Part shown: piece by piece, positions 24,719 to 38,111 of the stretch
Layout of the letters: each line of letters starts with the position of its first letter
Numbering within the stretch: position 1 is the first letter of the stretch
Source: Oscheius dolichura
Taxonomy: Eukaryota; Nematoda; Chromadorea; Rhabditida; Rhabditidae
DNA: 64,000 nt
NCBI GenBank assembly: GCA_932521035.1
Contig: OW051495.1
Location: 2,604,001-2,668,000 of the forward strand
Direction of reading: 5' to 3'
Translations under genes and position numbers: made by a program
Notes under the pieces: generated by a model
The model's input: only the letters and a program-made list of their open reading frames with translations
Told to the model about the DNA's origin: nothing
Database searches by the model: none

Positions 24719-26648
24719 CTCATTTCCGGCTAAAAGTCTGAAATATTTGACTTTTTTCCAATTGTAACTTCAACAATGGAACAATAGATCGGGCACTTCC
24801 TGTTTTTATGGACAAACAAAAACACGGAAATATGGAAGATAAGGCGGATCAGGCTATCGATCGGCCGGAGGGGAATCTGTTTAATTGACTGTGGGAGGGG
24901 AGGGAAGAGAGTGTCAATAGGAAGGGGACAATACAGGCAGCGGATGGACAAATGAATCATCAGGAGGGAGAAATTGAAAGGGAAGAAAGAGGGGGAGGAA
25001 GAGAGGGAGAGATATCAGCCAGAAGCAGAAGGAGGAACAGTTTCTGAACTCCGGGGGGAAGTTATGACCGGGGGAGAGGGTACTTTTCGGTTTTCAAGTT
25101 TCAAAACAGGATAAGACGGTCAAATAAAGCTCAAAGTCTAATTATTTGAGCAAATGGAAGAGCATCATCTCCTACGTCTTTTTCCTCCAATAAAACACTC
25201 TTCCAACACATAAAAATTCGTTTTCTCTATGAAAAATCACGATTCAAAAACCAAGCAGCTCCATTTCACGCAATTCAATTTTATTGACTCCATCAAACTG
25301 TATAGGAAATTATTTTTCTCCTCATTATTTGGGATAATATTCATAGTTTGGTGCTGTTTAGAGAGAAAATGATGGTTACTTTTGTTGGGGAACCCCCGTG
25401 GAGCTTAGGGAAGGGGGATGGGCGTCACTGTTCAAACAGGCCGTTGTTGTTCTCCCCGTTCCCTCCAGATCCATTTCCCCCATTTTTCAGCCGTTATTCC
25501 CCTTTTTTCTATGTTTTATGGTAAATTTATAATAAAATAAAGACACCGCTGAATAATAATATCGAATTCACCGCACGTTATCCCCAAAAATACCAAAATA
25601 GCTAAAATTTCCCCCAGAAAGTCTAGTTTACCTAACTGGAAGGTCTCTCACTGGCCGGCTCCCTCAGCGACGAAAATTTCCTTGGTAGAGCCCAATCGAC
25701 ATCCAGTGGCATTCGAGGGGACAAGCGGCTACTTTGTTTCACTGTTGTCGTTTATCATTGAATTACGTTGTGGCCAAGGGGTTCATCTAACGGTTTACGG
25801 CGATAAGAGACGGCATCCTCTCTCCTCTTTCCCTCCAAATACACAGAAAACGCTTTCTCATGTATATTTTTATCGTTTAGAGAGAATAAATTACTAGAAT
25901 CGTTCAAATATCATTGGTGTTTTGGCCTGGCCAAAAATTAGCGCCGTTCGTAGGGGTCGGTCTCCCGGGGAACGTGGTCAACCGACGGGGAGACACCCCC
26001 CGTCCTCGTTCAGATGAACAACCTCCACATCGCGTAATTTTTAGAAATTTCTCTCTTATAAGATGTAGAAAATCTATTTTTACTTCAATCATAGTACAAA
26101 ATAACGGTTGAGAAGAAATATGTGTTATCGGAGTAACATAAATATCCAAAAAATCTGTATTGATCCACCTTTTTCAAAAAAAAAAGGAAGCCTAAACTTG
26201 TTTTCTTTATTTTAGAAGCAAAATTGATATCAAAACTGTATGATTCAGCTTTTTTTTCTATTTATACTAGTTGTAAAAAATAAAAAAATAGAAAATAAGA
26301 AGTTTTGAAAGAGGAGAACTGTATGGGAGAGTGCAAAAGATGAAAAAGGCCAGACATAGGCAAACGAGGCCAAAAGGCAGTCGGTCCGTCGATACAGCAA
26401 ACAAGCCGGTCAGCGAGGCACCAGTCAGGCTTTCCCAATACTCTCCACTTATCCTCGTTGTTTAGTCAGCTTTGGGACGCCTCTAATTTCATAATTTTAT
26501 GAAAAAATCAGATAAGAATATTATTGCCATTGGTGTATCACAGAGAGAAATCACAGATTTTGTACAGGTAATGGCTGTTATGCGAAGAGGGGCAGCTTGT
26601 TGTTGTTATAAGCAGATAGGACGAGGGAATGGAAAATTCATGGAATTA
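24719..26648. other. TRPA 5' flank / MOB1 3' flank
   Basis: An acceptor (CTTTTTAG-like, 24730-24735 on the minus strand) lies 11 nt before the TRPA ATG, so TRPA has a spliced or trans-spliced leader. The rest is AT-rich with purine-rich patches. A 15-bp palindrome sits near 25921. No gene recognised. Confidence 0.5.
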
Positions 26649-27656
26649 TTAGACGGTGGAGTTGGATTTGCCCAGAAGGTCACGGATTTTTCCTTGGAGA
26701 GGTTGCATTTCCCGTTCGCTGACCAGATTGAACTGTTGAGCGAAGAGGACAAATTGTTTCAGGGAGGTATTGGCATGGGCTACGGCTTTCAACTCGTGGA
26801 GACGGCCTGGAACGGGATTTTTCGCTTTTAAGGAACGATATTTCAGAATAGGTAAAACTATTCTGTTCCAGCAGTCAAATAAAAAAGAATTGTTGGCATT
26901 TGCCAAACACTGACGTAATTTTGGTCTTTCCTACAAATTTCCTTTTTCTAAATTATGTTTTTTTGGTATCTGTTCCTTACTCGAATGTGCATGGTAGACA
27001 TGAGCGTAGACACGAAACAGCCTCTTCATGATAGTCTCACAGACTTGTTTGAAGTTCCGTGGAAATTGTTGGCTGACTTTCGAAGGAAAGACACCCTCGT
27101 CATCCAGTTGATCCTGTACCCATGTCATAACGTAGTCAATGTATTGCGGGGCACTTGTCTTCATCCTATAAAACAAGAAAATAAATCTAATCATCAAAAA
27201 AACTTACAGCGTTTCGCCATCTTTCCAGTAGTATTCATGAAGAGGGCCGGCACTCATTACAGGACAGGTTTCCTTGGTACACACGTCGCAGATCGTGCCG
27301 TACAACATGTGGATTTGGTTGAAAACATCAATAACTGCAATTAATTATTCTGACTAATAAAAATGTTTTGAACAAAGTTGTTGAAAGTTCTTTGAAAGAG
27401 TTTTGCCTATATTTGATGTAAAACAAAGACGAAGTGTTCTACACGAAACGAAAAGTGGCTAGTTGTATTCTTCAATAAAGGTTGGTTGTTCAGAGGATCA
27501 ACCCCGTGCAGATAACTGAGAACGGGAAAATCAAGGCTTACTATTGACAGCCATCCATTCATTTATGTTCTCTCCCATAGGAAGACGAACGACGTCTTTC
27601 AAATTTCCACTACCCAAAGTGGGAGCCGAGACTACCATTGACGGTATTGTAGTCAT
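26649..27656 (-). CDS. mob1: MOB1-type kinase activator (Hippo/NDR pathway)
   Basis: Exons 27542-27656, 27208-27334, 26981-27165 and 26649-26806 total 585 nt (194 aa), phases consistent. Signature blocks are [22 protein letters not shown], split here as LGSGNLKD and [10 protein letters not shown], then [56 protein letters not shown] and [11 protein letters not shown]. The zinc ligands expected for MOB are present (two Cys in CTKETC, His in AHVYHAH). MOB1 binds and activates NDR/LATS kinases. It lacks roughly the first 20 residues of animal MOB1, ahead of LGSGNL. ATG follows directly on a GAAG acceptor-like site. PP2A-C lies 231 bp upstream on the same strand. Confidence 0.9.
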
Positions 27657-27846
27657 CTTCAATAATAATTTATCCAATAAAACAAACTCAAGTATATTGG
27701 ATAACGTGTAAAGCGTCTGATCAATCATAATACAGGAGACTTCGATCGCGATTCATATAATTTAGAAGAAAACAAAACAAATGGTGAGAAAGGGGTAAAG
27801 GAATCGGGAAGATAAAGAGCCTGCCCTGACTATGGACACTCGAATT

Positions 27847-27852
27847 TTTATT
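27847..27852 (-). terminator. Polyadenylation signal of PP2A-C
   Basis: AATAAA on the minus strand about 36 nt after the PP2A stop and about 190 nt before the MOB1 start. This is the arrangement expected inside a trans-spliced operon. Confidence 0.6.
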
Positions 27853-27887
27853 ACAATGTATGTATGCGATTTGGGCTCACTTATAAC

Positions 27888-29132
<1,245 letters not shown>

Positions 29133-30584
29133 CTGCAATAAGCAAATAAATAAAATAAAAGGTGTACAGAAAAAAAAGATGGAGGACAAGAACAAAAGAA
29201 GGATATGGGGGTTTCATAAAGGCAGTCAGACAGAAAATGCTAGACCATAAACAGAAGTCGGAACTTCACGTGCAGATTTCGAAATCGAAACTGATGACGT
29301 AGTTCGAACACTCCTCCGAGTATGTACTAAGACCAATACTTTGCCTGGGACAATCAGATAAACAAAAATTGGTAATTCGAGCTATTTTTAAATAAAGCTA
29401 TAGGCATAATCTAAAGGTATTGTATTTCCAAACTTTTCTGAACATTTCGACAAAGAATGGATGTTTTTTAAGAAAATAATCCAATTCTTCGTTCATGGAA
29501 GTATTGAACATGGAGCAAATGCAAGCTCAAGAATAGAATAAAGAAGACGCTCAAAGGAAGATGTGAACACAAATGGGGAAGCAGAAACCGGAAGTAATAT
29601 TTAGCGTTGTTTTTTTCGCTTTTGCCAATGAAATCTATGTACAGCATTCAACAGCAATTAGCTAATAGTGTGAAAATATAAAAATGAACTGAAAAGCGAA
29701 CAGAGAAATGCGATTTTTGTTATCCTCACAGATATAAGTAAAACGCTGTGCTGCAGTAGCATTGTTCTACATTATTTGTTCGTTATCTTTCTTATTTCTA
29801 TCGTCTTCGTTGCTGCAAACTGAGAAGCAAAAGAACAGGCGAACGCAACATGTAATTCTGCCGAAAACAACTCCATTTCTATTGAGCGCAGAAATCGCGC
29901 CTCCTGAACGCGGGCGTGTCGCGTTGCGGTCCAACATTCGGTGCGGGACTGATAATATGACACCTTTGAGTTGATGAATGTTAGCAGTAGAACAAAGTTG
30001 ATTATTGACAATACGTTTGTAGTTGCAATTGAGAAGTGGAGTTTGTACAAAGTTGACGAAGCGATGATATGAGGAGAAAAAAAGGAAGCAGTTAAATTCA
30101 AAGTGAGACTTTTCGCGGCCGGCCGTCCGGACTGCGACGGTGCCCGTTGTCGGCTTTTGAAGTTGACCTATCGCAACCTTCTGTCTTCTTCTGTTAACTC
30201 GAGTGACATCGCTTATCGTATCCGGTGACGTTGACAGGCGTTAGTCATCGAGATTCAGCTGCTGTCATTTGAGTGTCACCTGTTTAGGTTGAACTTATAG
30301 AAGAAGTCAAGAAGGACTAAAGTCCAGGATACAGGAAATATGATTTACTTATTGTCTACTTTTTACTCTAGTTGTGCGTGACTTCTCATTGCCGATATTA
30401 TTTGTAAATGAGCAGAGAACTGGAAAGAATAGGAATTTTTCACACAAACTTTTCCGGAATGCAATTCAACCGGTAGCTGCCGTATCAGAGCTCAATCAAT
30501 TTCAAAGATAAGAGGGGAGGAGACCGTTATCATGGGCGGATTTTCTGCTACTGCTGTCTCTTGACGCTTCCGCTCTGAACCTCC
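29133..30584. other. Divergent intergenic region, PP2A operon / mucin gene
   Basis: Presumed promoters of the minus-strand PP2A-MOB1 unit and the plus-strand mucin gene. An AT-rich outron-like stretch lies directly upstream of the PP2A ATG. No further gene seen. Confidence 0.5.
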
Positions 30585-33117
30585 ATGAACACTCGGATAT
30601 TTTTAACGCTTCTCGGTCTGGTTGTAGCCATTTCCTGCCAGAACTTTGAGGTTTGTGTTTCTTTTCTTAGTTTAGCTTGAAAGTTGAAAAGAAATACAAG
30701 TTGGACGAAAGAGGAAACGTAAAGCGGACGATGTCGAGTCAGTCTATTAGCCTCCTGGGCTTCGCTTATGGCTTCACAGATAAGGTTACTGAATCCAGTG
30801 TAATGAGGGGACGCTGCCTATGCGGATAACATTGAGTAATACTGGGATTTTTATGCTAACAATACGTGAAACAAAGGGAACAATTGATAAAGATTTCTGA
30901 AACGGTAATTAGAATGAAAACAATGGATAGAATCGCGTAAATTCGGTTAAACTGATCACATCTAGTCTTACTGCTGAATTGCTTCATAATCGTTTGACCA
31001 CAAAATAGAGTACACTTTCAGGATGATGACGACATAATTGAGGCTTCTGGTGATCCAGGTACTGTTCCCGTCCGCTGATATCTCGCCTAGTGACTGTATC
31101 CTTCCCTCTGTTTTTACAATTTCCTATCAGCTCCACTGCGTGCTAGAAATTCGTTTTTTACAGGTGGAAGCAGTACCTCGGTAGGCACACATACTCCTGT
31201 CACTTCCGTCACCCCTCTCTCTTCTCTTTCCACTGGCAGCAATGATGCCTACACCAGTACTACAGCCCCTTCTGGTTCGACAAATACCCCGGGGACGGGG
31301 GCGACTGGTTCCCCTCCCTCTATCGGTACTACAGCTCTTCCTGGTCCGACAATTACCTCGGGGACGGGGACAACTGGTTCCCCTCCCTCTGCCGGTACTA
31401 CAGCCTTCATTTCGACCACAACTCAACCCGGTAACTATGTCCAATATCCCAAAACACAAAAAAGTCTTCCAGCCCCGACAATTCCCATGGACTCCTTCAC
31501 TATGCCGAATACTGTAAATGCCCCGAATGCCAAAGTGATCTACCAACAGGCCGTCGCGCTGACTAACCATGTCCAGGCGTGGGTTTGCCTGGCTCTTCTC
31601 CTTTTCAGGGACTGTTTATAGACTCTCGGCTCAGATTCTCACACTCCAAAATGAAATAAACCCGGAGAATTCGACTCTCATTATAGACGTCTGGGGAATG
31701 CAGCAGAACGCAACGGATATGCTCAGTACTTTGGACTGTCTCACCGCTCAACTGGATGTAAGCCTCTTCTGTATTTCACTGAATAAAAATCTTTCCTTTA
31801 TTCCAATTGTGAAGTATAAAATTAACAAATCCCATATTTTAGGCGGCCAATAAGAATCTCACAGCGGCCCAGGATAATTATAACAACGTTTCCCGGACCT
31901 ACACCTGTATTGCTTCGTACTACGGGGTCAGTTTGCCCTCCTCTCCATGATTCTATTCTTCCAATTACAGTATCCGACAACGATGGGTCCCAGCACGACC
32001 GTGACAACAACCGCTCCGACTACAACTGTTCCCCCATGGAGTAGGTTCGATGAATTCAGTCAATAAATGGAGGTTTCAGCCTGTGATCAAAATCTGGTGG
32101 CCAATGGAACGAATCAGACCGTCACCTTTGATAGAATGCTAAATGTGAGTCATTCTATGTGAGAATTAGGGGAAAATGGGGTCTTGAATGTGGAAATAAG
32201 GACCATTGGCCCGTTGACAAGTCTATCCTCGATTTTAGGGAACCAACTGCAACTACACGGTGTCTGCTCTAGCTAACCATGGAACCATCGAATATACCCT
32301 TGTCTTGGACGTCTCCGACAATAAAAATGGATCCGTCTCTGTCGTCGATGTCAACTCGGGCGCAACCCTTGACACGTGGGTTACGGTAGACTACAGCCGG
32401 TGAAAAGCGTCGTTTCCAGCTTTAACGCCACGGGAAACTACAGTAATTCGACCTCCACAACCGTGGTTCGATTCGTCGCGAACAATGCCCAATTTGTCAA
32501 CTATAACCTCACCTATTCTGCCTGTAAGCGGGAGTCCCTTCTCCAAAATTACAGTAATCCTCAGTTGATCCGTGTCCTGACTTCGGCTGTGATACAACCT
32601 GCTCCAACTGCAGTCTCAACAGTCTCGGTCAGCCATTCTGCAAACTCAATGCTACTTCTGCCTGCTCCAGCATTGGAGGAGACGGGAAGACGTGTCAATG
32701 TATGTGATTTGCTCTCGAAATCAGCTTCTAACTTTCAGCTGCTGATCCCTGTGTATATCGCGGGAAAAACCCATGCAATACAACTGAACCTACTACTACT
32801 CCCTATTGTATCCGTGACGACACCACTTGCACGAAAACATGTAGTGGTACGTCTTCCTTTGGTTACTTTTTTATGTGGGCGGCGAAGTTGATTGAATGCT
32901 CGAGACGAATCTCTCGTCCAACCAGTTCTTCTCTTTCTGTTCCAAAAGATATGCCAATTTCAGCGACCCCCACTCCAGCGCCCCAGTTCCTCCGCCTCCG
33001 CGACGGCGAAGACGAAGACAGTGTCCGCGGTCTGTTGCACCGTTGGGTATTCTGATCGCCGTGTCCTGCCGACTGCGTCGACGTATCACCTTTCTTGCGC
33101 CCTCTCTCATAAATAAA
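30585..33117 (+). CDS. Secreted mucin-like / CUB-like glycoprotein
   Basis: Exons: 30585-30650, 31022-31058, 31164-31430, 31473-31582, 31635-31757, 31843-31926, 31971-32040, 32080-32144, 32239 to about 32349, 32397-32523, 32565-32699 and 32739-32846. A 3' part to about 33055 is unresolved. In order: signal peptide (LLGLVVAISC), acidic DDDD segment, Ser/Thr/Pro/Gly mucin stretch with two 23-aa repeats, a helical segment (NATDMLSTLDCLTAQLD), a TTTAPTTT linker, a CUB-like domain (CNYTVSALANHG ... ATGNYSNST ... NLTYSAC), and a cysteine-rich part (CDTTCSNCS, DDTTCTKTC). Many N-glycosylation sequons. Probably extracellular or surface. The CUB exon join near 32350-32396 is uncertain. Exact function unknown. 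Confidence 0.7.
31262..31399 (+). repeat. Two 69-bp tandem repeats coding mucin units
   Basis: Units 31262-31330 and 31331-31399 begin ACAGC(C/T)C and each encode 23 residues (TGSPPS, TSTTAPSG-type). A third copy starts at 31400 and breaks off. Confidence 0.85.
33112..33117 (+). terminator. Polyadenylation signal
   Basis: AATAAA shortly after the stop codons of every candidate last exon of the mucin/CUB gene. Confidence 0.55.
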
Positions 33118-33119
33118 CA

Positions 33120-34769
33120 TTGTATCATGTCCCCCTGCCCGGCTGTGTTTGCCCCCTCTATACCTATATTTTGTATCTTCTCTTCTACTTCTCTTCTCTC
33201 GGGGAAAAAGGAAGGAATCGATAAATCAATTGGTCGGTGGCCGGTGACTGAACACTTGAATAAATGGGAGGGGGACGACAGAAATCAATACTCTCCCCCT
33301 CAGGGGGTGAGGCCTTGCGATACAACTGGGAGGGGGTGTTTATGGCTGGTCACGCACTTCTTGGAGAGGGGAATGACCCCGCCAATTACCCACCGGAGCT
33401 GGCTATCAAAACGACATAACTACGGCATAATAAACGCGGGGATTACGGCCTACGGGGTCAATTATCGCGAATTTATTCCGACAATGTTTACCAAATTACG
33501 CAAATAAGCAAAGGTCGTCTCACACCTGGCAGAGGGGACGACAAAGCCCCCACGACGCATATTTACCCATAGATGGACTGGAATGGATTACGGTATTTTC
33601 TCTTCTTCTCTGCAATATATTGAGCCCGTTACCGTGACCCAAGAAGATCGAATTGTGAATACTTGGCTCTAGTTAGAGGACGAAGAAGGGGATTAGTCTC
33701 GGAATACCGTACCCCTCCCCTTTTTCTTCTTCTCCCTGTCGTGTCTACCGTACAGTAGTCTTCCCTCCGGGCCATATATATGTTTGCCAAGTCCGCTCCT
33801 TCTCTCTAGATTCTCGACGACGCTATTGTTCGCACGGGCGGCCCAAGCCGGCTTCAAACGGTGCGTTGCGGTTGCGCAGCGCGGTCTCCGCGTTTTTGGA
33901 CAGATGCCAGGAAGGGAAGACGGGAGAGACGAGGAGATTACAGTAGACTTTGGAGAGGGGAGACACGTGACCACGAGATTGGAAAGAGACTATTTCCTGC
34001 TATTCTAACGATTTTGAGGGGGATTTTCCTAATGTTTTGGCAATTCCATAAATCTTCCCAATTCCAATCTATCTTATTCCTGCTTGGAGGTTCATATAAG
34101 CATTTCAAAGCCGTTCCCCGTCGTGTGTTCGTCCCTGTCCCTGCCCCTGTCTTCTTCTTCTTCTTCTCTTTTCTTCTCTGTTTCTGTTGGTTACCGATGC
34201 TGCGAGGACCACGCCCTTTTGCGAACAGATGTTCACTGATCCCCGCCGCCACCGCCTCGCTACCAGCTGGCCCAGGCATTCTTCTTTCTCCCTTTAGACG
34301 GTCAAAAATCGAAAAAATTGAAAAAGTTTTATTTGCAATTGCAACGGAGAAGAGAAGATTGTAAGTATGTTGTTTTGTTTTTAGTTGAGATTCCCATCTA
34401 GAGATGGCCGGGTGAGGACGAGGAGAGGATGAGGCAGTTTTGACGGGGAAGAGGGGGACTATATACACAGGCAGGGCACGAGACGGTGAATTAAAGCTCG
34501 TCGAAGAGGAGAGAAGGGGGGTTTACTTCTGAAAAAAAAGGAATATTGAATTATAGGGGACATGATACATGGGAAAATACGCCAATTTGGGGTGAAAATC
34601 TTCAAATCGGGGATAAATCGCTGAAATTGCTCAAAAATACTCAAAAATTCCCGTTTTTGATAGGATTTTCGGGTAATTTTGTACTTTTCAAGTAGCTGGT
34701 AAAAGGAATTTGATCAGCAGATATCAATAAGGAATAGTTTCCAAAACAACGTAGAAGGGAGAAACGAAC
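33120..34769. other. Intergenic with promoter-like segments
   Basis: TATATAT at 33775-33781 precedes a CpG-containing stretch (33800-33900). A strong donor GTAAGTATG follows near 34361, so a plus-strand 5' exon may lie at 33800-34360. The open frames there match nothing I know. Confidence 0.3.
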
Positions 34770-35009
34770 CTTCTTCGGTGAAGCCTTGGCAGTTTTCTTC
34801 GCGCCGACCTTCTTGGCGGCCTTCTTCTTCGGCGACTTCTTCACAACCTGAAATATGTTCATTTTCCTCATATTTCCATCCAGATAAAGTAGTCTATTTA
34901 GAAAAGAACAAACCTTGGATGCGCGCTTGACCTTGGGGGCCTTGGGCTTGGTGGCGGCGGTCTTCTTAGTCTTGGCCGGGGAGCTCTTCTTGGTAGCGAC
35001 GGCGGCCAT
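34770..35009 (-). CDS. Histone-H1-tail-like basic chromatin protein, 3' end unresolved
   Basis: Exons 34914-35009 (start MAAVATKKSSPAK) and 34770-34847 join in phase and encode almost only Lys, Ala, Pro and Ser, with S/T-P-x-K motifs (SSPAK, KSPKKK, ASPKK) typical of H1 tails and sperm basic proteins. No winged-helix globular domain is visible. After SPKK there is a plausible donor (GTTCGT). If it is not used, the frame runs to a stop at 34641, adding non-basic residues. A GC-box (CCCCGCCCCCGGGGG) lies about 70 bp upstream of the ATG. Likely binds DNA in the nucleus. H1 versus another SPKK protein is open. Confidence 0.6.
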
Positions 35010-35076
35010 CGTGTTGTAGTTGTTGGGGGCGGTGGTGGCCGAGGGGTAGTTCAGTCGATGTGTGTCGATCAGGGTC

Positions 35077-35095
35077 TAGGCCCCGCCCCCGGGGG
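35077..35095. promoter_or_regulatory. GC box upstream of the H1-like gene
   Basis: CCCCGCCCCCGGGGG in a CpG-rich 300-bp island directly upstream of the H1-like ATG. Looks like a core promoter element. Confidence 0.4.
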
Positions 35096-35485
35096 CTACC
35101 CGCCCTCCTCCTTGTCGTCTCCATTCCTGGCACCAGGCCAAGCCGCGCCCCCTCTTCCTATACTTCCAGCCGGCTGGCAACGAGCCCCCGATCAGCTGAC
35201 TCCTCCTCGTCTCCTGGTCAGCCGTGCTCTCTCCCCCCTTCCCGTCCCTTCGGCGATCTCATGACCGGCCATTACAGATCGCCGCCGCCGCCCGAGGCCC
35301 TTCCCGCCTGCAATCTGCTTCTCGCGTCTCTCCGGATCCCTCGCCTCGCCGGCCCCCAAATTGCAAACGAATGAACAATGCAACACACAAAGAGCACTCT
35401 CCTGCCGCGCACGGATGCACTGCCCACGGTAATTATACAGGCAGACAGCCGGTTCGGACACAGAAGTACGCATGACTTGAGCAGA

Positions 35486-35520
35486 CGGGAAGAGGAGGAG
35501 GAGGAGGAGGATGAGGATGA
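35486..35520. repeat. GGA/GAT trinucleotide microsatellite
   Basis: About six GGA units followed by GATGAGGATGAG. Confidence 0.8.
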
Positions 35521-36607
35521 GACTGGGAGGATTAGATAATGGATGGGAAGACGACGGGAAAAGGAAATATAAGAGAAGGGAAACAGGAGAGAAAGTGGAA
35601 AATGCCGGGAGAGAAGGAAATGTTCCATTAATTTGAAAAGGAGTTATCTGTACGGAGCAGTGAATTCATGGACTTTGAGGGAAGGACCGCTGTTTGCTGA
35701 TTTCGGTAGCACTCTACGTAGAGTTATTCCAACTTCGATGCTTATATTGGATGAATTTTGATAAATTCATTTTGCTTTGAAGAGAATATGAAACAAGAAA
35801 ACTAAAGGGCAAACGATTGAACGGCCGTCGTTGCGTGTTGAAATTCACTTTTGTATTGGAAAAGAGAATCAAATGAGCCTAACAAGCAATATTATTTACT
35901 GTATGTATGTTGTAAGCCTAGTTTTGTGTCAGAAAATCAAGCAGTGTCTATTACTTCTTTATGGCGACTTTCACACAAAGCCATCTATTACATTTTTCCC
36001 ATATTCAAATACTCTCCAAAAATATCAATTAGCCGTATATCCGCGATCCGATCGTCATTTGTGTGAATCAAGCGACCGTAGCCCATCTGTCACCAAATCG
36101 AGCACACACACTAATAGCTTTTGGCCACTAATTATGAGATAAGCCATGAGATTACGGTAACCTAACGAGAAGGATTGCAATTTATCCAGTGGTGAGGTAA
36201 ATTAGTCGATCTTGGGGATGCTGCTCCTCCTCTTGCGATTTTATTTTTCTCCTTGAAAATAGATGGCAAACCCCAAATCTAGCAAGCTCGTTTTCTTAGG
36301 GAAGAGAGGTCGAGGAGCGCTCGTTTTCTTGTTTTTATTTTACGAGGGAAATAAAACATGAATATTTTCAATTCTCATGGCTTTTTGACGAATCACCACT
36401 GATCAGCAACTATCGTCAGCTGTTTAGATATACATTGAGCTTGAGAAGAAGCCATCTGTCTTTATCTCCTTATCTAACGGTTAGAAAGGAAAGAGAAAAA
36501 GAAAAAGAAATACACGTTGAAAAGCTGATAAAATGAAGATAAACATAACAACAGAAAATAAACAACGCATGGAAGTCATTCGTTCATGATAAAGAGGTTA
36601 TTCGACT
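35521..36607. other. Intergenic
   Basis: AT-rich, no supported gene. Lies between the H1-like promoter and the 3' end of the lysine-rich gene. Confidence 0.5.
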
Positions 36608-37158
36608 TCAGGGAAGAGACATCGAGGAGGGCTCATTCTCGTCGAGGATAAACGAAGCCGTGTCGTCTTTCGTGGGATCTCTCATTGAATTAATATCACT
36701 CATTGGCTGCGAAACGTCTTGTGTCTTTTCCACTGGTAGAATTGCTGCTTCTTCTTTCACAGATTTTAGATTTTTGACCGGTGCCGCTGACTGCTGTTGC
36801 TTTTTGCTACTTTGCTGCTTCATGCTTTTCTTAGTCGAATACATCGACTGTATTTCCTTTTTCTCCTCCACGACACCCTTCGAGTCCTTTGCTTTATCTG
36901 CTGCATTTGTACGGCTGGTTTCACAACTTAGTCGAGTGTTTTTGCATTTTTTAGTTCTTTCCTCAACTGGCTTTGCTGTTACCACTAGTGCTTTTTCTAT
37001 CTTTTTCACTTCCTTTTTCTTCTGGGCTTCAATTTTTCGAAGACTTTTCTTCTTTTTTCGAGCACACATTATGAGAACACATAAAGTTCCTAGCAATTGT
37101 TTGTTGGCTGTAAAAAAAGCATAGTCTTACCAAATAAAATAGCAACCAAATGCAGCAT
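36608..37158 (-). CDS. Small lysine-rich signal-anchor protein, unrecognised
   Basis: The preferred model joins 37131-37158 and 36608-37107 across a 23-nt intron with perfect GTAAG donor and TTTTTTACAG acceptor, giving 175 aa. The N terminus MLHLVAILFANKQLLGTLCV is hydrophobic (signal anchor). It is followed by CARKKKKSLRK and a long Lys/Glu/Gln-rich polar domain, ending in an acidic tail DENEPSSMSLP. I know no family. If the intron is not real, the acceptor could be a trans-splice site, but the first in-frame ATG downstream (MCARKKKK) loses the hydrophobic segment. Likely a membrane-tethered protein with a disordered charged domain. Confidence 0.5.
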
Positions 37159-37348
37159 AAACAAACTATGGAATAATTTTATCGAAGAGCTTTTCGATAA
37201 CAAAAAACTGATATCTAGCAAGTTCTAACCTGTTCAACGGATTGTTAGATTTAGCTTTTTGTTCTTGCATTCGGTTTTATTGAAAGAGAAGCATCTAGAA
37301 GTGAACAATAGCAGCACAAAGTGCAAGAAAGCATGCACAGCTAGCCGA

Positions 37349-37745
37349 ACCCGGCACTTTAAAGGGACCGTAACACACGCGCCATTGCGAATTGATACAG
37401 TACCCCCTCCAGTTTTGAAAATTTCTTTTTTAGCAATATTTTCCTTATGTTTTCTGGTGATTTTTATTGCAATAAATTAAGCAAATTATAAGGATCAATT
37501 TGATATACGAACGAAAACATAACTCGGCGAAAAACGAATTTTGTAAATTTTACCGGTATTCTATTGAAATTGCTTGTTTCTTTTCTATTTAGACATTTTT
37601 TTGTACCTTCTAGACTGTTTTATAGTAAGTTGGGGTCACCAAAAACGGATAAATGGTTTAAAAACAGTAAAAATGCCTAGAAAGTGGTATATGAACGCAA
37701 AAAATAATAAGCGCGCCCCATGTGAGACGGTCCCTTTAATCGGGC
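37349..37745. mobile_element. Non-autonomous TIR element
   Basis: Left 37349-37383 and right 37711-37745 are imperfect inverted repeats sharing TTAAAGGGACCGT / ACGGTCCCTTTAA and GCGCG(C) blocks. The roughly 330-bp AT-rich interior resembles part of the element at 19377-20171. Confidence 0.6.
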
Positions 37746-38111
37746 GCTCCAATGCTAAATTTGATTATATGCATTTTCATGCGTTTTTGATGGTTTCTCT
37801 GGTTTTATCGACCCCGAATTGCTATATGGAGAAAGAGAAAAATAGAAAATACGGAAGAATTGAAGAGAAATGCAGCCCTCATGAATTTTGTTCAGCAAAA
37901 CCACATTTGGGGTTCAAAAATAGTTTTTTGAATACTTTTCCATAATGCTTGGTGTCAAAATGTTGCTCTTGATGTGAACAGTCATTTGCCGTTAAAATCA
38001 GACAAATCTGATGTCAGCATATTGAGTAAAATATTTTTAAAGCAAAGAGAATACCGCCCGCGAAACAAAAATTTCAAATTTTGTTCTATAATTTTGCATC
38101 TTTTCGTAATG

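Noticed and set aside
33861-34364. 167-aa plus-strand frame
   Set aside because: No homology, and it overlaps a promoter-like, low-complexity segment. A 5' UTR exon is more likely.
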